Translations under genes and position numbers: made by a program
Shown here: positions 17,771 through 26,911 of the stretch, piece by piece
Numbering within the stretch: position 1 is the stretch's first letter
How the letters are laid out: each line of letters begins with the position of its first letter
The notes under the pieces: generated by a model
What the model saw: the letters and a program-made list of their open reading frames with translations, nothing else
Told to the model about the DNA's origin: nothing
The model's database searches: none
Source of the DNA: Shinella pollutisoli
GTDB taxonomy: Bacteria; Pseudomonadota; Alphaproteobacteria; Rhizobiales; Rhizobiaceae
DNA length: 64,000 bases
NCBI RefSeq assembly: GCF_024609765.1
Contig: NZ_JANFDG010000010.1
Coordinates: 82,716-146,715 of the forward strand
Reading direction: 5' to 3'

Positions 17771-19399
17771 TCACGGCACCTCGATCGAGCGCTTGTAGCG
17801 CTCGAAGTCGTGGGGCACGATGGTCTGCCGCTCGATCATGCGGTGGACGCGAGGGCCGTCCGCGCCGCGGTGCAGCTGGCGCAGCTTCTCGCCGTTCTCC
17901 GCGTCCGCCTGCGTGCGGCGCTGGTTGTGGCGGACATATTCCACCCAGGTCGGCACGTGGTAGGTCTCGGTCCAGACGATCGGGTTCTCCAGGTCGCGCA
18001 TCAGCGCCCATTGGCCGGCGCCGTCGCGGATGCGGATGCGCCGCCGCTCGGTCATCGCCTCCAGGAAGTCGGGGATGTCCGCTTCGGCGATCTCGTAGTC
18101 GATCAGGATGACGATCGGGCCGCTGCGGGGCTTGAGGTCCAGCGGCAGCTCCGGCTCGCTGAAGCGGTTGAGGGGGGCGAGGTCGAGGCTGTCGAGCCCC
18201 GGCAGCGCGAAGCGCAGCCCGATCGCGGCACCCGCGACCATCACGACGGCGGAGGCGATGAGCGCCGTTTCCGCGCCGTGCGCTTCGGCGGTCGTGCCCC
18301 AGAGCCAGCTTCCCGCGGCGATGCCGCCGAAGACGGCCGTCTGGTAGAGCGACAGCGTGCGGGCCACCACCCAGCGCGGCGTCGAGAGCTGCACCGTCGT
18401 GTTGAAGAGCGAGAGCGCCATTACCCAGGAGGCGCCGCAGACGGTGAGCACGAGGCCGGTCACGAGCGCCGAGGAACTGACGGCCGCGACGACCGCGCTC
18501 GCCGCGAAGCTCGCGAAGGCGAGCCGGGTGATCGTCTCGCTCGAGAGCTGATCGCGCAGCCACCCGCTGGTGAGCGCGCCGGCGACGGCGCCGAGGCCGA
18601 AACAGCCGAGCAGCATGCCGAAGGTGAACGGCCCGCCGGCGACGAGGTCGCGGGCGATCAGCGGCAGCAGCGACAGGATCGAGCTGGTGGAAAGCCCGAA
18701 GGCGAAGGCGCGCAGCAGCACCTTGCCGATGTTCGGCGACATCGTGACGTAGCGCAGGCCCGCCGAGATCGCCCGGCCGAAATCCTCGCGCGGCAGCGTG
18801 TTGGCCTCCGTCTGCGGCTTCCAGCGGAAGAGCGCGAAGAGGAGGGCGAAGTAGCTCAGCGCATTGACCGCGAAGGCCGCCGCCGCCCCTGCCGCCGCGA
18901 CGATCGCCCCGCCGATCGCCGGGCCGACGCTGCGGGTGATGTTGAAGCCCATGCTGTTGAGCGAGACGGCGGCGGGCAGGTCGGCGCGCGGCACGAGGTC
19001 GCCGACGGAGGCCTGCCAGGCGGGATTGTTGAGCGCGGTGCCGCAGCCGATCAGGAAGGTGAAGGCGAGCAGCAGCCAGGGGGTGACGAGCCCCTGCCAG
19101 GCGAACAGGGTGAGCGCCACGGAGACGGCGAACATGAAACACTGCGCCGTCAGCATCAGCCGGCGGCGGTCGAAATTGTCGGCGAGCGCGCCGGCCGCCA
19201 CCGAAAACAGCATGATCGGCAGCGAGGTCGAGGCCTGCACCAGCGCCACCATGTTGGCCGAGGTGGAGATCGACGCCATCATCCAGGCCGCCCCCACCCC
19301 CTGGATCAGGCCGCCGAAATTGGAAACGAGGCTCGCCAGCCAGATCTGGCGGAAGGTTTCGTTTCTCAGGGGAGCGAGGGTGGAGGTCCGGTCCGGCAC
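17771..19399 (-). CDS. MFS transporter (enterobactin-exporter / MFS_3 type)
   Basis: About 542-aa major facilitator with a 12-helix transporter part (residues about 15-405) and a cytosolic C-terminal domain of about 125 residues (PIVILIDYEIAEADIPDFLE onward) typical of the MFS_3 subgroup. The inter-helix motif ALADNFDRRRLM matches MFS motif A. I chose GTG 19399, which has GGGA upstream and begins VPDRTSTLAPLRNETFRQIW; the frame is open to 19597 but that part crosses the rimP promoter. Substrate unknown; relatives export siderophores or drugs. Divergent from rimP. Confidence 0.85.
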   Translation of the reverse strand: MPDRTSTLAPLRNETFRQIWLASLVSNFGGLIQGVGAAWMMASISTSANMVALVQASTSLPIMLFSVAAGALADNFDRRRLMLTAQCFMFAVSVALTLFAWQGLVTPWLLLAFTFLIGCGTALNNPAWQASVGDLVPRADLPAAVSLNSMGFNITRSVGPAIGGAIVAAAGAAAAFAVNALSYFALLFALFRWKPQTEANTLPREDFGRAISAGLRYVTMSPNIGKVLLRAFAFGLSTSSILSLLPLIARDLVAGGPFTFGMLLGCFGLGAVAGALTSGWLRDQLSSETITRLAFASFAASAVVAAVSSSALVTGLVLTVCGASWVMALSLFNTTVQLSTPRWVVARTLSLYQTAVFGGIAAGSWLWGTTAEAHGAETALIASAVVMVAGAAIGLRFALPGLDSLDLAPLNRFSEPELPLDLKPRSGPIVILIDYEIAEADIPDFLEAMTERRRIRIRDGAGQWALMRDLENPIVWTETYHVPTWVEYVRHNQRRTQADAENGEKLRQLHRGADGPRVHRMIERQTIVPHDFERYKRSIEVP

Positions 19400-19490
19400 G
19401 TGGTTTCCCGTAATTGCGGGTGGAGATTCAAGGGGTAATGTAGCCTCTGCCGCTGCGCCGGCAAGCGCCGCGGCCGCGTAATTCCCGACC

Positions 19491-19519
19491 TTGCATTCGC
19501 CGGCGGATGGGGCTATATG
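19491..19519 (+). promoter_or_regulatory. Promoter of the rimP-nusA-infB operon
   Basis: -35 TTGCAT (19491-19496), 17-bp spacer, -10 TATATG (19514-19519). It would give a leader of about 100 nt containing the terminator-like hairpin. Confidence 0.6.
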
Positions 19520-19545
19520 GGGCTCAAATTCTTGATCGTCAGATG

Positions 19546-19585
19546 AAGAGTGGGCCCGCAAGGACCCGCTCTTTTTTATTGGTCC
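19546..19585 (+). promoter_or_regulatory. Leader terminator with possible antiterminator upstream of rimP
   Basis: AAGAGTGGG (19546-19554) pairs with CCCGCTCTT (19565-19573), with one U-G pair, followed by a run of six T (19572-19577): an intrinsic terminator about 50 nt before rimP. GGACC (19562-19566) overlaps the 3' arm and is complementary to GGTCC (19581-19585) beyond the T-tract, so a mutually exclusive hairpin is possible. Transcript attenuation of the nusA-infB operon is an inference. Confidence 0.6.
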
Positions 19586-19625
19586 GATCGAGCGCATGAT
19601 GGAAGATCACTTCGGGAGGCCCGCC

Positions 19626-20234
19626 GTGCCTGACACGCCTGAGACAGAACGCGCCGGCAGCGAGCCGCGGCTGATCGTCGAGACCGGCCTCGACCGCCGC
19701 GTCGCCGAGATCATCGAGCCGACGATCGAGCAGATCGGCTACCGGCTGGTGCGCGTGCGGCTGTCGGCGCAGAACGGTGCGACGCTGCAGATCATGTGCG
19801 AGCGGCCGGACGGCACCATGACGGTCGAGGACTGCGAGACGGTCTCGATGGCGGTCTCGCCGGTGCTCGACGTTGAGGACCCGATCGACAAGGCGTATCA
19901 TCTGGAAGTGTCGTCGCCCGGCATCGACCGGCCGATGGTGCGCAAGTCGGATTTCTCGCGCTGGCTCGGCCACCTGGTGAAGGTCGAGACGTCGGTGCTG
20001 GTCGACGGGCGCAAGCGCTTCCGCGGCAAGATCGCGGCCGCCGCCGACGAGGGCTTCACCGTCGAGCGGGACCAGCCCGCCTATGGCGAGGAGCCGGTGG
20101 TCGTCATCCCGTTTGCGGCCCTTGCGGAAGCCAAGCTGATCCTGACGGACGACCTGATCCGCGATGCGCTGACCGCCGACAAGAAGGCGAAGGCCGCCCA
20201 GGCCGCCAACCAGAACGGCGCAGGCGACGAATAG
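19626..20234 (+). CDS. rimP: Ribosome maturation factor RimP
   Basis: 202 aa; needed for 30S subunit assembly. The conserved core includes [40 protein letters not shown] and the C-terminal SH3-like part ([17 protein letters not shown]). GTG 19626 follows CGGGAGG at ideal spacing and gives the usual rhizobial N-terminus; an in-frame ATG at 19596 is the alternative. First gene of rimP-nusA-ylxR-infB. Confidence 0.95.
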   Translation: MPDTPETERAGSEPRLIVETGLDRRVAEIIEPTIEQIGYRLVRVRLSAQNGATLQIMCERPDGTMTVEDCETVSMAVSPVLDVEDPIDKAYHLEVSSPGIDRPMVRKSDFSRWLGHLVKVETSVLVDGRKRFRGKIAAAADEGFTVERDQPAYGEEPVVVIPFAALAEAKLILTDDLIRDALTADKKAKAAQAANQNGAGDE

Positions 20235-20353
20235 AATTGCGTGCGTACGTTCCGCTCCGAAGGGGCGGAGCGGAGAGGACGGAGAACCGGAGCGGCAGGC
20301 CGCTCCCCGCGCCGGCGGCCTTGCCCCGGCCTTGACCATGGAGACTTCAGACA

Positions 20354-21955
20354 ATGGCAGTCAGCGCTAACCGGCTCGAACTTCTGCAGATCGCGGATGC
20401 CGTGGCCCGCGAAAAGGTGATCGACCGCGAGATCGTGCTCGCCGCGATGGCCGACGCCATCCAGAAGGCGGCCCGCTCGCGCTACGGCACGGAATCGAAC
20501 ATCCGCGCCGACATCAATTCCAAGACCGGCGAGATCCGCCTCCAGCGCCTGCTGGAAGTGGTCGAGCACGCCGAGGACTACTCGACGCAGATCCCGCTGG
20601 AGCTCGCCCGCGACCGCAACCCGGACGCCAAGATCGGCGACTTCATCGCCGATCCGCTGCCGCCGATGGACTTCGGCCGCATCGCCGCCCAGTCGGCCAA
20701 GCAGGTGATCGTGCAGAAGGTGCGCGAGGCCGAGCGCGATCGCCAGTTCGAGGAATACAAGGACCGCATCGGCGAGATCGTCAACGGCACGGTCAAGCGC
20801 GTCGAATACGGCAACGTCATCGTCGACCTCGGCCGCGGCGAGGGCATCATCCGCCGCGACGAGATGATCCCGCGCGAGAACCTGCGCTACGGCGACCGCG
20901 TGCGCGCCTATGTCTACGACGTGCGCCGCGAGCAGCGCGGCCCGCAGATCTTCCTGTCGCGCACCCATCCGCAGTTCATGGTCAAGCTCTTCACCATGGA
21001 AGTGCCGGAAATCTACGACGGCATCATCCAGATCAAGTCGGTCGCCCGCGATCCCGGCTCGCGCGCCAAGATCGCGGTCATCTCGAACGACTCGTCCATC
21101 GACCCCGTCGGCGCCTGCGTCGGCATGCGCGGCAGCCGCGTCCAGGCGGTCGTCGGCGAGCTGCAGGGCGAGAAGATCGACATCATCCCGTGGAGCCAGG
21201 ACCCGGCCTCCTTCATCGTCAACGCGCTGCAGCCGGCGGAAGTCGCCAAGGTCGTCCTTGATGAAGATGCCGAGCGCATCGAGGTGGTGGTGCCGGACGA
21301 GCAGCTCTCGCTCGCCATCGGCCGCCGCGGCCAGAACGTCCGCCTCGCCTCGCAGCTCACCGGCTGGGACATCGACATCCTGACGGAAGCGGAAGAATCC
21401 GAGCGCCGCCAGAAGGAGTTCAACGAGCGCACGGCGCTGTTCATGGACGCGCTCGACGTCGACGAGATGGTCGGCCAGGTGCTCGCCTCGGAAGGCTTCG
21501 CCGCCGTCGAGGAGCTCGCCTATGTCGATCTCGACGAGATCTCCTCGATCGACGGCTTCGACGAGGACACGGCGCAGGAGATCCAGACCCGCGCCCGCGA
21601 ATATCTCGACCGCATCGAGGCCGAGATGGACGCCAAGCGCAAGGAGCTCGGCGTCTCCGACGACCTGCGCCAGATCGACGGCATGACGGGCCAGATGCTG
21701 GTCGCGCTCGGCGAGGACGGCATCAAGACGATGGAGGACTTCGCCGGCTGCGCCGTCGACGACCTCGTCGGCTGGACGGAGCGCAAGGACGGCGAGACGA
21801 AGAAGTTCGAGGGCCTGTTCTCGAAGCTCGAGGTCTCGCGCGCCGAGGCCGAGGCGATGATCGTGCAGGCGCGCCTTGCCGCCGGCTGGATCACCGAGGA
21901 GGACCTCGCCCAGGAGGCGGATGAGGCCGTCGAAGGCTCCGAGCAGGACGCCTGA
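20354..21955 (+). CDS. nusA: Transcription termination/antitermination factor NusA
   Basis: 533 aa, of normal alphaproteobacterial size. N-terminal RNA polymerase-binding domain (1-130), S1 domain (about 135-200, [20 protein letters not shown]), KH1 and KH2 ([18 protein letters not shown] and [17 protein letters not shown]), then two C-terminal helix-hairpin-helix acidic repeats ([15 protein letters not shown] and [15 protein letters not shown]). It modulates pausing, termination and antitermination. 119 nt after rimP and 13 nt before the YlxR gene. In other bacteria NusA influences its own operon, relevant to the hairpin in the leader. Confidence 0.97.
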   Translation: MAVSANRLELLQIADAVAREKVIDREIVLAAMADAIQKAARSRYGTESNIRADINSKTGEIRLQRLLEVVEHAEDYSTQIPLELARDRNPDAKIGDFIADPLPPMDFGRIAAQSAKQVIVQKVREAERDRQFEEYKDRIGEIVNGTVKRVEYGNVIVDLGRGEGIIRRDEMIPRENLRYGDRVRAYVYDVRREQRGPQIFLSRTHPQFMVKLFTMEVPEIYDGIIQIKSVARDPGSRAKIAVISNDSSIDPVGACVGMRGSRVQAVVGELQGEKIDIIPWSQDPASFIVNALQPAEVAKVVLDEDAERIEVVVPDEQLSLAIGRRGQNVRLASQLTGWDIDILTEAEESERRQKEFNERTALFMDALDVDEMVGQVLASEGFAAVEELAYVDLDEISSIDGFDEDTAQEIQTRAREYLDRIEAEMDAKRKELGVSDDLRQIDGMTGQMLVALGEDGIKTMEDFAGCAVDDLVGWTERKDGETKKFEGLFSKLEVSRAEAEAMIVQARLAAGWITEEDLAQEADEAVEGSEQDA

Positions 21956-21968
21956 CCGGGCGCCGGCC

Positions 21969-22622
21969 ATGGCCAGGAAGGACGACGGCGTGAACGACCG
22001 CATGTGCATCGTGACGCGCGAGAGCGGCGATGCGGACGACCTGATCCGCTTCGTCGCCGGTCCCGACGGCACCGTCGTGGCGGACCTGAAGCGCACGCTC
22101 CCCGGACGCGGATGCTGGGTGAAGGCCGACCGCGCCACCGTCGACAAGGCGGTGGCGAAGAAGCTTTTCGCCCGCGCGCTGAAGGCGGGCGTGACGGCGC
22201 GGCCCGATCTCGGCGCCGAGGTCGAGCGGCTGATAGCCCTCCATCTCGCCGGCATGGTGAACATGGCGCGCAAGGCAGGCCAGTTCGTCACCGGGGCGTC
22301 GAAGGTCGACCAGGCGGTGCGCGGTCTTGCCGCGCTCGCCGTCTTCCATGCCACGGATGCGGCGGACGACGGGGTCAGAAAGATCGACCAGGCGCGCAAG
22401 GCTGCGAGCTTCGCGCGCGAGGACGGAATGGAAATACCCTCCTTTCGCCTCTTCTCGGAAGGCGAATGGGAGACGCTTTTGGGCCAGAATGCTTTTATCC
22501 ATGCCGCGGCGCTTGCAGGGCAGGCGGGTGAGGGTGTAGTGAAGCGCGCAATCATGCTCGAAAAATACCGGGGCGAAAGCCGGGTAGGGGCACATGGCGG
22601 CGCTGGCCTGCCGAACCAATGA
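21969..22622 (+). CDS. RNA-binding protein, YlxR-YlxQ (DUF448 plus L7Ae-like) fusion
   Basis: 217 aa. Residues about 10-85 match YlxR (RMCIVTRES, DLKRTLPGRGCWV, AVAKKLFARAL). Residues about 95-195 match an L7Ae/YlxQ-like fold (GMVNMARKAGQFVTGASKVDQA). In Firmicutes these are two separate genes between nusA and infB; the fused form here is usual in alphaproteobacteria. Precise function unsettled: RNA binding, with a regulatory role proposed for YlxR. Start ATG 21969; GTG 21990 with AGGAAGG upstream is a good alternative. Confidence 0.9.
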   Translation: MARKDDGVNDRMCIVTRESGDADDLIRFVAGPDGTVVADLKRTLPGRGCWVKADRATVDKAVAKKLFARALKAGVTARPDLGAEVERLIALHLAGMVNMARKAGQFVTGASKVDQAVRGLAALAVFHATDAADDGVRKIDQARKAASFAREDGMEIPSFRLFSEGEWETLLGQNAFIHAAALAGQAGEGVVKRAIMLEKYRGESRVGAHGGAGLPNQ

Positions 22623-22723
22623 CGCGGTCACCGGCCGGGCGCCGGACGACAGCGCATTGGACGAACACAATTGAACGACGGGGTCTGACGCGTTTCCGGC
22701 CCTGATCTTAGGAACGGAACGGA

Positions 22724-25345
22724 ATGACCGACAACAAAGACGACAAGACGATCAGCGTAGGGGGTAAGAAGACCCTGACCCTGAAGCCCTCCGGGGTCCA
22801 GCAGGGCATGGTGCGCCAGGACATGGGTCGTGGCCGCACGAAGGCTGTCGTGGTCGAGACGCGCAAGCGCCGCATCAATCGTCCCGAGGACGATCGTCCG
22901 GCCTCCGCACCGGTCACGCCGGTCCAGCGCGCGCCCGAACCGCAGCAGAGCCGTCCGGCGCCGCAGCCGCAGCCCGAGCAGGCCCGTCCGCGCGTCGGCG
23001 TCGTCCTCAACCAGCTTTCGCCGGACGAGATCGAGGCGCGCCGCCGCGCGCTCGCCGAGGCGCAGATCCGCGACGCCGCCGAGGCCAAGCAGCGCGCCGA
23101 GGACGAGGCGCGCCGCAAGGTCGAGGAGGAAGCCCGCCGCAAGGCCGAGGAAGAGGAACGCCTGCGCCGCGAGAAGGAAGAGGCCGAGCGCCGCGTGAGC
23201 GAGGCCGCTGAGCCGGCCGCCGAAACCGCGGCCGAGGTATCGGTCGCGCGTCCGGCGGAGGCCCGTCCGCAGCCGGCCCGTCCGGGGACGGCGCCCGCCC
23301 CCGCCGCAGCGACGACCGTCGCCCCGCGCGGCCGCCGCGAGGAGGACGAGGACGAAGAGCGTCGCCGTCCCGGTGCCGCCGCCCCGCGCGGCAAGGTCAC
23401 CCGTCCGGAGCCCGCCAAGGTGCCGGCCCGCCCGAAGGGCGACGACGGCCGCCGCCAGGGCAAGCTGACGCTGACGACTGCCGCCACCGACGAGGACGGC
23501 GCCACGCGCGGCCGTTCGCTGTCGGCCATGCGCCGCCGCCAGGAGAAGTTCAAGCGCTCCATGATGCAGGAGACCCGCGAGAAGATCTCGCGCGAGGTCG
23601 TGCTGCCGGAGACCATCACCATCCAGGAACTGTCGCAGCGCATGTCCGAGCGCGCCGTCGATGTCATCAAGTTCCTGATGAAGGAAGGCCAGATGATGAA
23701 GCCGGGCGACCTGATCGACGCCGACCTCGCCGAGCTCATCGCCGGCGAATTCGGCCACACGGTCAAGCGCGTCTCGGAGTCCGACGTCGAGGAAGGCATC
23801 TTCAACGTCGCCGACGACGAGGCCGACCTGGAGTCGCGTCCGCCGATCGTCACCATCATGGGCCACGTCGACCACGGCAAGACCTCGCTGCTCGACGCCA
23901 TCCGCCACGCCAACGTGGTGGCGGGCGAAGCCGGCGGCATCACCCAGCACATCGGCGCCTACCAGGTCGAGCAGAACGGTCACAAGATCACCTTCATCGA
24001 CACGCCCGGCCACGCCGCCTTCACGGCGATGCGCGCCCGCGGCGCGCAGGCGACGGACATCGCGATCCTCGTGGTCGCCGCCGACGACAGCGTGATGCCG
24101 CAGACGATCGAGTCCATCAACCACGCCAAGGCGGCGGGTGTCCCGATCATCGTGGCGATCAACAAGATCGACAAGCCGACCGCCAACCCGCAGAAGGTCC
24201 GCACCGAGCTCCTCCAGCACGAGGTCTTCGTCGAATCCATGGGCGGCGAGACGCTGGACGTGGAGGTCTCGGCCAAGAACGGCACGAACCTCGACAAGCT
24301 CCTGGAAGCCATCCTGCTGCAGGCCGAGATCCTCGACCTCAAGGCGAATCCGAACCGGACCGCCGAGGGTGTCGTCGTCGAGGCCCAGCTCGACCGCGGC
24401 CGCGGCGCCGTCGCCACCGTCCTGGTGCAGACCGGCACGCTGAAGCCCGGCCAGATCATCGTCGCCGGCGACCAGTGGGGCCGCGTGCGCGCGCTCGTCA
24501 ACGACAAGGGCGACCACGTCAAGGAAGCCGGCCCGTCGATGCCGGTCGAGGTGCTCGGTCTTTCCGGCACGCCGGCCGCCGGCGACAAGTTCGCGGTGGT
24601 CGAGAACGAGAGCCGCGCCCGCGAGATCTCCGAATACCGCCAGCGCCTCGCCCGCGAGAAGCAGGTGGCGCGCCAGGCCGGTTCGCGCGGCTCGCTCGAG
24701 CAGATGATGAACCAGCTCCAGTCCTCCGGCATGAAGGAGTTCCCGCTCCTCGTGAAGGGCGACGTGCAGGGTTCGATCGAGGCGATCTCCGGCGCCCTGG
24801 AAAAGCTCGGCACCGACGAGGTGCGCGTGCGCATCGTCCATTCGGGCGCGGGCGCCATCACGGAATCGGACATCTCGCTCGCCGAGGCCTCCAACGCCGC
24901 GATCATCGGCTTCAACGTCCGCGCCAACGCGCAGGCCCGCTCGGCCGCCGAGCGCGCCGGCATCGAGATCCGCTACTACAACATCATCTACGACCTGGTG
25001 GATGACGTGAAGGCGGCGATGTCCGGCCTGCTCTCGCCGGAACGGCGCGAGACCTTCCTCGGCAATGCCGAGATCCTGGAGGTGTTCAACATCACCAAGG
25101 TCGGCAAGGTCGCGGGTTGCCGCGTCACGGAAGGCAAGGTCGAGCGCGGCGCTGGCGTCCGCCTCATTCGCGACAACGTCGTCATCCACGAAGGCAAGCT
25201 CAAGACGCTCAAGCGCTTCAAGGACGAGGTCTCGGAAGTGCCGGTCGGCCAGGAATGCGGCATGGCCTTCGAGAACTACGAGGACATCCGCGCCGGCGAC
25301 ATCATCGAATGCTTCCGCGTGGAGCATGTGACGCGTACGCTGTAA
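22724..25345 (+). CDS. infB: Translation initiation factor IF-2
   Basis: 873-aa GTPase delivering initiator tRNA to the 30S subunit. A long N-terminal region (1-370) contains the IF2-associated helix ([21 protein letters not shown]), a highly charged Glu/Arg/Ala coiled-coil and Pro-rich segments, then IF2_N ([20 protein letters not shown]). G-domain motifs: GHVDHGKT from Gly380, DTPGH, NKID. Domains II-IV follow, with C-terminal initiator tRNA binding near residue 800 onward. Last gene before a strong terminator. Confidence 0.97.
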   Translation: MTDNKDDKTISVGGKKTLTLKPSGVQQGMVRQDMGRGRTKAVVVETRKRRINRPEDDRPASAPVTPVQRAPEPQQSRPAPQPQPEQARPRVGVVLNQLSPDEIEARRRALAEAQIRDAAEAKQRAEDEARRKVEEEARRKAEEEERLRREKEEAERRVSEAAEPAAETAAEVSVARPAEARPQPARPGTAPAPAAATTVAPRGRREEDEDEERRRPGAAAPRGKVTRPEPAKVPARPKGDDGRRQGKLTLTTAATDEDGATRGRSLSAMRRRQEKFKRSMMQETREKISREVVLPETITIQELSQRMSERAVDVIKFLMKEGQMMKPGDLIDADLAELIAGEFGHTVKRVSESDVEEGIFNVADDEADLESRPPIVTIMGHVDHGKTSLLDAIRHANVVAGEAGGITQHIGAYQVEQNGHKITFIDTPGHAAFTAMRARGAQATDIAILVVAADDSVMPQTIESINHAKAAGVPIIVAINKIDKPTANPQKVRTELLQHEVFVESMGGETLDVEVSAKNGTNLDKLLEAILLQAEILDLKANPNRTAEGVVVEAQLDRGRGAVATVLVQTGTLKPGQIIVAGDQWGRVRALVNDKGDHVKEAGPSMPVEVLGLSGTPAAGDKFAVVENESRAREISEYRQRLAREKQVARQAGSRGSLEQMMNQLQSSGMKEFPLLVKGDVQGSIEAISGALEKLGTDEVRVRIVHSGAGAITESDISLAEASNAAIIGFNVRANAQARSAAERAGIEIRYYNIIYDLVDDVKAAMSGLLSPERRETFLGNAEILEVFNITKVGKVAGCRVTEGKVERGAGVRLIRDNVVIHEGKLKTLKRFKDEVSEVPVGQECGMAFENYEDIRAGDIIECFRVEHVTRTL

Positions 25346-25367
25346 GCGTCCGGTGATACCCTGATCG

Positions 25368-25404
25368 CGCGAGCGCCGGACCCATTCGGCGCTCGCGTTT
25401 TTTT
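25368..25404 (+). terminator. Strong intrinsic terminator after infB
   Basis: CGCGAGCGCCG (25368-25378) and CGGCGCTCGCG (25387-25397) make a perfect 11-bp stem with an 8-nt loop and seven T. It separates infB from rbfA-truB. Confidence 0.9.
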
Positions 25405-25408
25405 CAGA

Positions 25409-25452
25409 GCAATTCCAGAAAAAGTGCGCAGCGGTTTTGCGTTCGGAATTGC
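25409..25452. repeat. Dispersed palindromic repeat, type B copy 2
   Basis: GCAATTCCAG ... TTCGGAATTGC with core AAAAAGTGCGCAGCGGTTTT; second copy of the element at 12576-12619. It lies between the infB terminator and rbfA, where a separate promoter is expected. Confidence 0.75.
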
Positions 25453-25469
25453 GGAAAACGGTCTAGAAG

Positions 25470-25886
25470 GTGACGACCATGAGCAGAGCCACATCCTCCG
25501 CACCCTCGCAACGCATGCTGCGCGTGGGCGAGCAGGTGCGCGCGGCGATCACCCAGGTCCTGCAGCGCGGCGAGGTGCGCGATCCGCTGATCGAGAAGAC
25601 GGTGATCGCCATTTCCGAGGTGCGCATGTCGCCGGACCTGCGCCACGCCACCGCCTTCGTGACGCCGCTCGGCGTCGCCGACCACGAGAGCGTGATCGAG
25701 GCGCTGAACCGCCATGCGAAATATATCCGCGGCCGCCTCGGCCCGCAGCTTCGCCAGATGAAATACATGCCCGACGTCCGCTTCCGCGACGACACGAGCT
25801 TCGACAACTACAAGAAGATCGACGAGCTCCTGCGCTCGCCCGACGTGGCGCGCGATCTCCACGCCGAAGACGGCGACGAGCAATAG
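25470..25886 (+). CDS. rbfA: Ribosome-binding factor A
   Basis: 138 aa; cold-adaptation and 16S rRNA maturation factor binding the 30S subunit. One KH-like domain: [17 protein letters not shown] at the start, [20 protein letters not shown] in the middle and [18 protein letters not shown] near the end. ATG 25480 (following MTT) could also be considered; I keep 25470, which has GAAGG upstream. It is 12 nt upstream of truB. Separated from infB by a strong terminator, unlike a single rimP-to-truB operon. Confidence 0.95.
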   Translation: MTTMSRATSSAPSQRMLRVGEQVRAAITQVLQRGEVRDPLIEKTVIAISEVRMSPDLRHATAFVTPLGVADHESVIEALNRHAKYIRGRLGPQLRQMKYMPDVRFRDDTSFDNYKKIDELLRSPDVARDLHAEDGDEQ

Positions 25887-25898
25887 ACCAGGTAATCC

Positions 25899-26834
25899 AT
25901 GTCCAGACCCCGCAAACCCAAGGGCCGGCCGGTTTCCGGCTGGCTGATCCTCGACAAGCCGTTCGACTTCGGCTCGACCGAGGCGGTCTCGAAGATCAAG
26001 TGGCTCTACAAGGCGCAGAAGGCGGGCCATGCCGGCACGCTCGACCCGCTCGCCTCCGGCATGCTGCCGATCGCGCTCGGCGACGCCACCAAGACCGTTC
26101 CCTACGTCATGGACGGCCGCAAGATCTACGAGTTCACCGTGACCTGGGGCGAGGAGCGCACGACCGACGACCTCGAGGGCGAGATGACGAAGTCGTCCGA
26201 CGCGCGTCCCGCGCAGGAGGCGATCCGCGCCATCCTCGGCCGCTATACCGGCGTCATCCGCCAGGTCCCGCCGCAGTTCTCCGCGATCAAGATCGACGGC
26301 GAACGGGCCTATGATCTCGCGCGCGACGGCGAGACGGTCGAGATCCCCTCCCGCGAGGTGGAGATCCACCGCCTGACGCTGATCGGCTGTCCGGACGAGA
26401 ACACCGCCGCGTTCGAGGTCGAATGCGGCAAAGGCACCTATGTGCGCGCGCTCGCCCGCGACTTCGGCCGCGAGCTCGGCTGCTACGGCCATATCTCCGC
26501 GCTGCGCCGCACCTTCGTCGCGCCGTTCGGCGAGGAGGACATGGTGCCGCTCGCCGAGCTGACGGCGCTGGAGGCGATCGAGGACGAGGCCGAACGGCTG
26601 GCAGCACTCGACGCCTTCCTGATCGAGACCGGCGAGGCGCTCTCCGACCTGCCGCAGATCGTCGTTACCGACGACCAGGCGCACCGGCTGCGCATGGGCA
26701 ACCCGATCCTGCTGCGCGGCCGCGACGCGCCCGTCTCCGCCGACGAGGCCTATGCGACCGCGCGCGGCAAGCTCGTGGCGATCGGCGAGATCGGCGGCGG
26801 CGAGTTCCGCCCCAAGCGCGTCTTCGCCGGCTGA
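25899..26834 (+). CDS. truB: tRNA pseudouridine(55) synthase
   Basis: 311 aa; makes pseudouridine-55 in the T-loop of tRNAs. N-terminal [17 protein letters not shown], catalytic Asp in the [14 protein letters not shown] motif (about residues 43-56), and the conserved [17 protein letters not shown] near 180. The C-terminus carries a short extra domain rather than a full PUA domain. Co-transcribed with rbfA. Confidence 0.96.
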   Translation: MSRPRKPKGRPVSGWLILDKPFDFGSTEAVSKIKWLYKAQKAGHAGTLDPLASGMLPIALGDATKTVPYVMDGRKIYEFTVTWGEERTTDDLEGEMTKSSDARPAQEAIRAILGRYTGVIRQVPPQFSAIKIDGERAYDLARDGETVEIPSREVEIHRLTLIGCPDENTAAFEVECGKGTYVRALARDFGRELGCYGHISALRRTFVAPFGEEDMVPLAELTALEAIEDEAERLAALDAFLIETGEALSDLPQIVVTDDQAHRLRMGNPILLRGRDAPVSADEAYATARGKLVAIGEIGGGEFRPKRVFAG

Positions 26835-26911
26835 CATCGCCCCGGAACCAATCGCCCCGGACTTGATTTCACCACAAGCGGCGGGCTTTATGGTCCCGCG
26901 AGGGTCGCCCC

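Noticed and set aside
20235..20353. Regulatory RNA between rimP and nusA
   Set aside because: The gap contains GC-rich inverted repeats such as GCTCCG/CGGAGC but no T-tract or clear alternative structure.
22628..25327. Long open frame antisense to infB
   Set aside because: Shadow frame of a certain gene; low-complexity Asp/Leu/Ala-rich translation with no domain.
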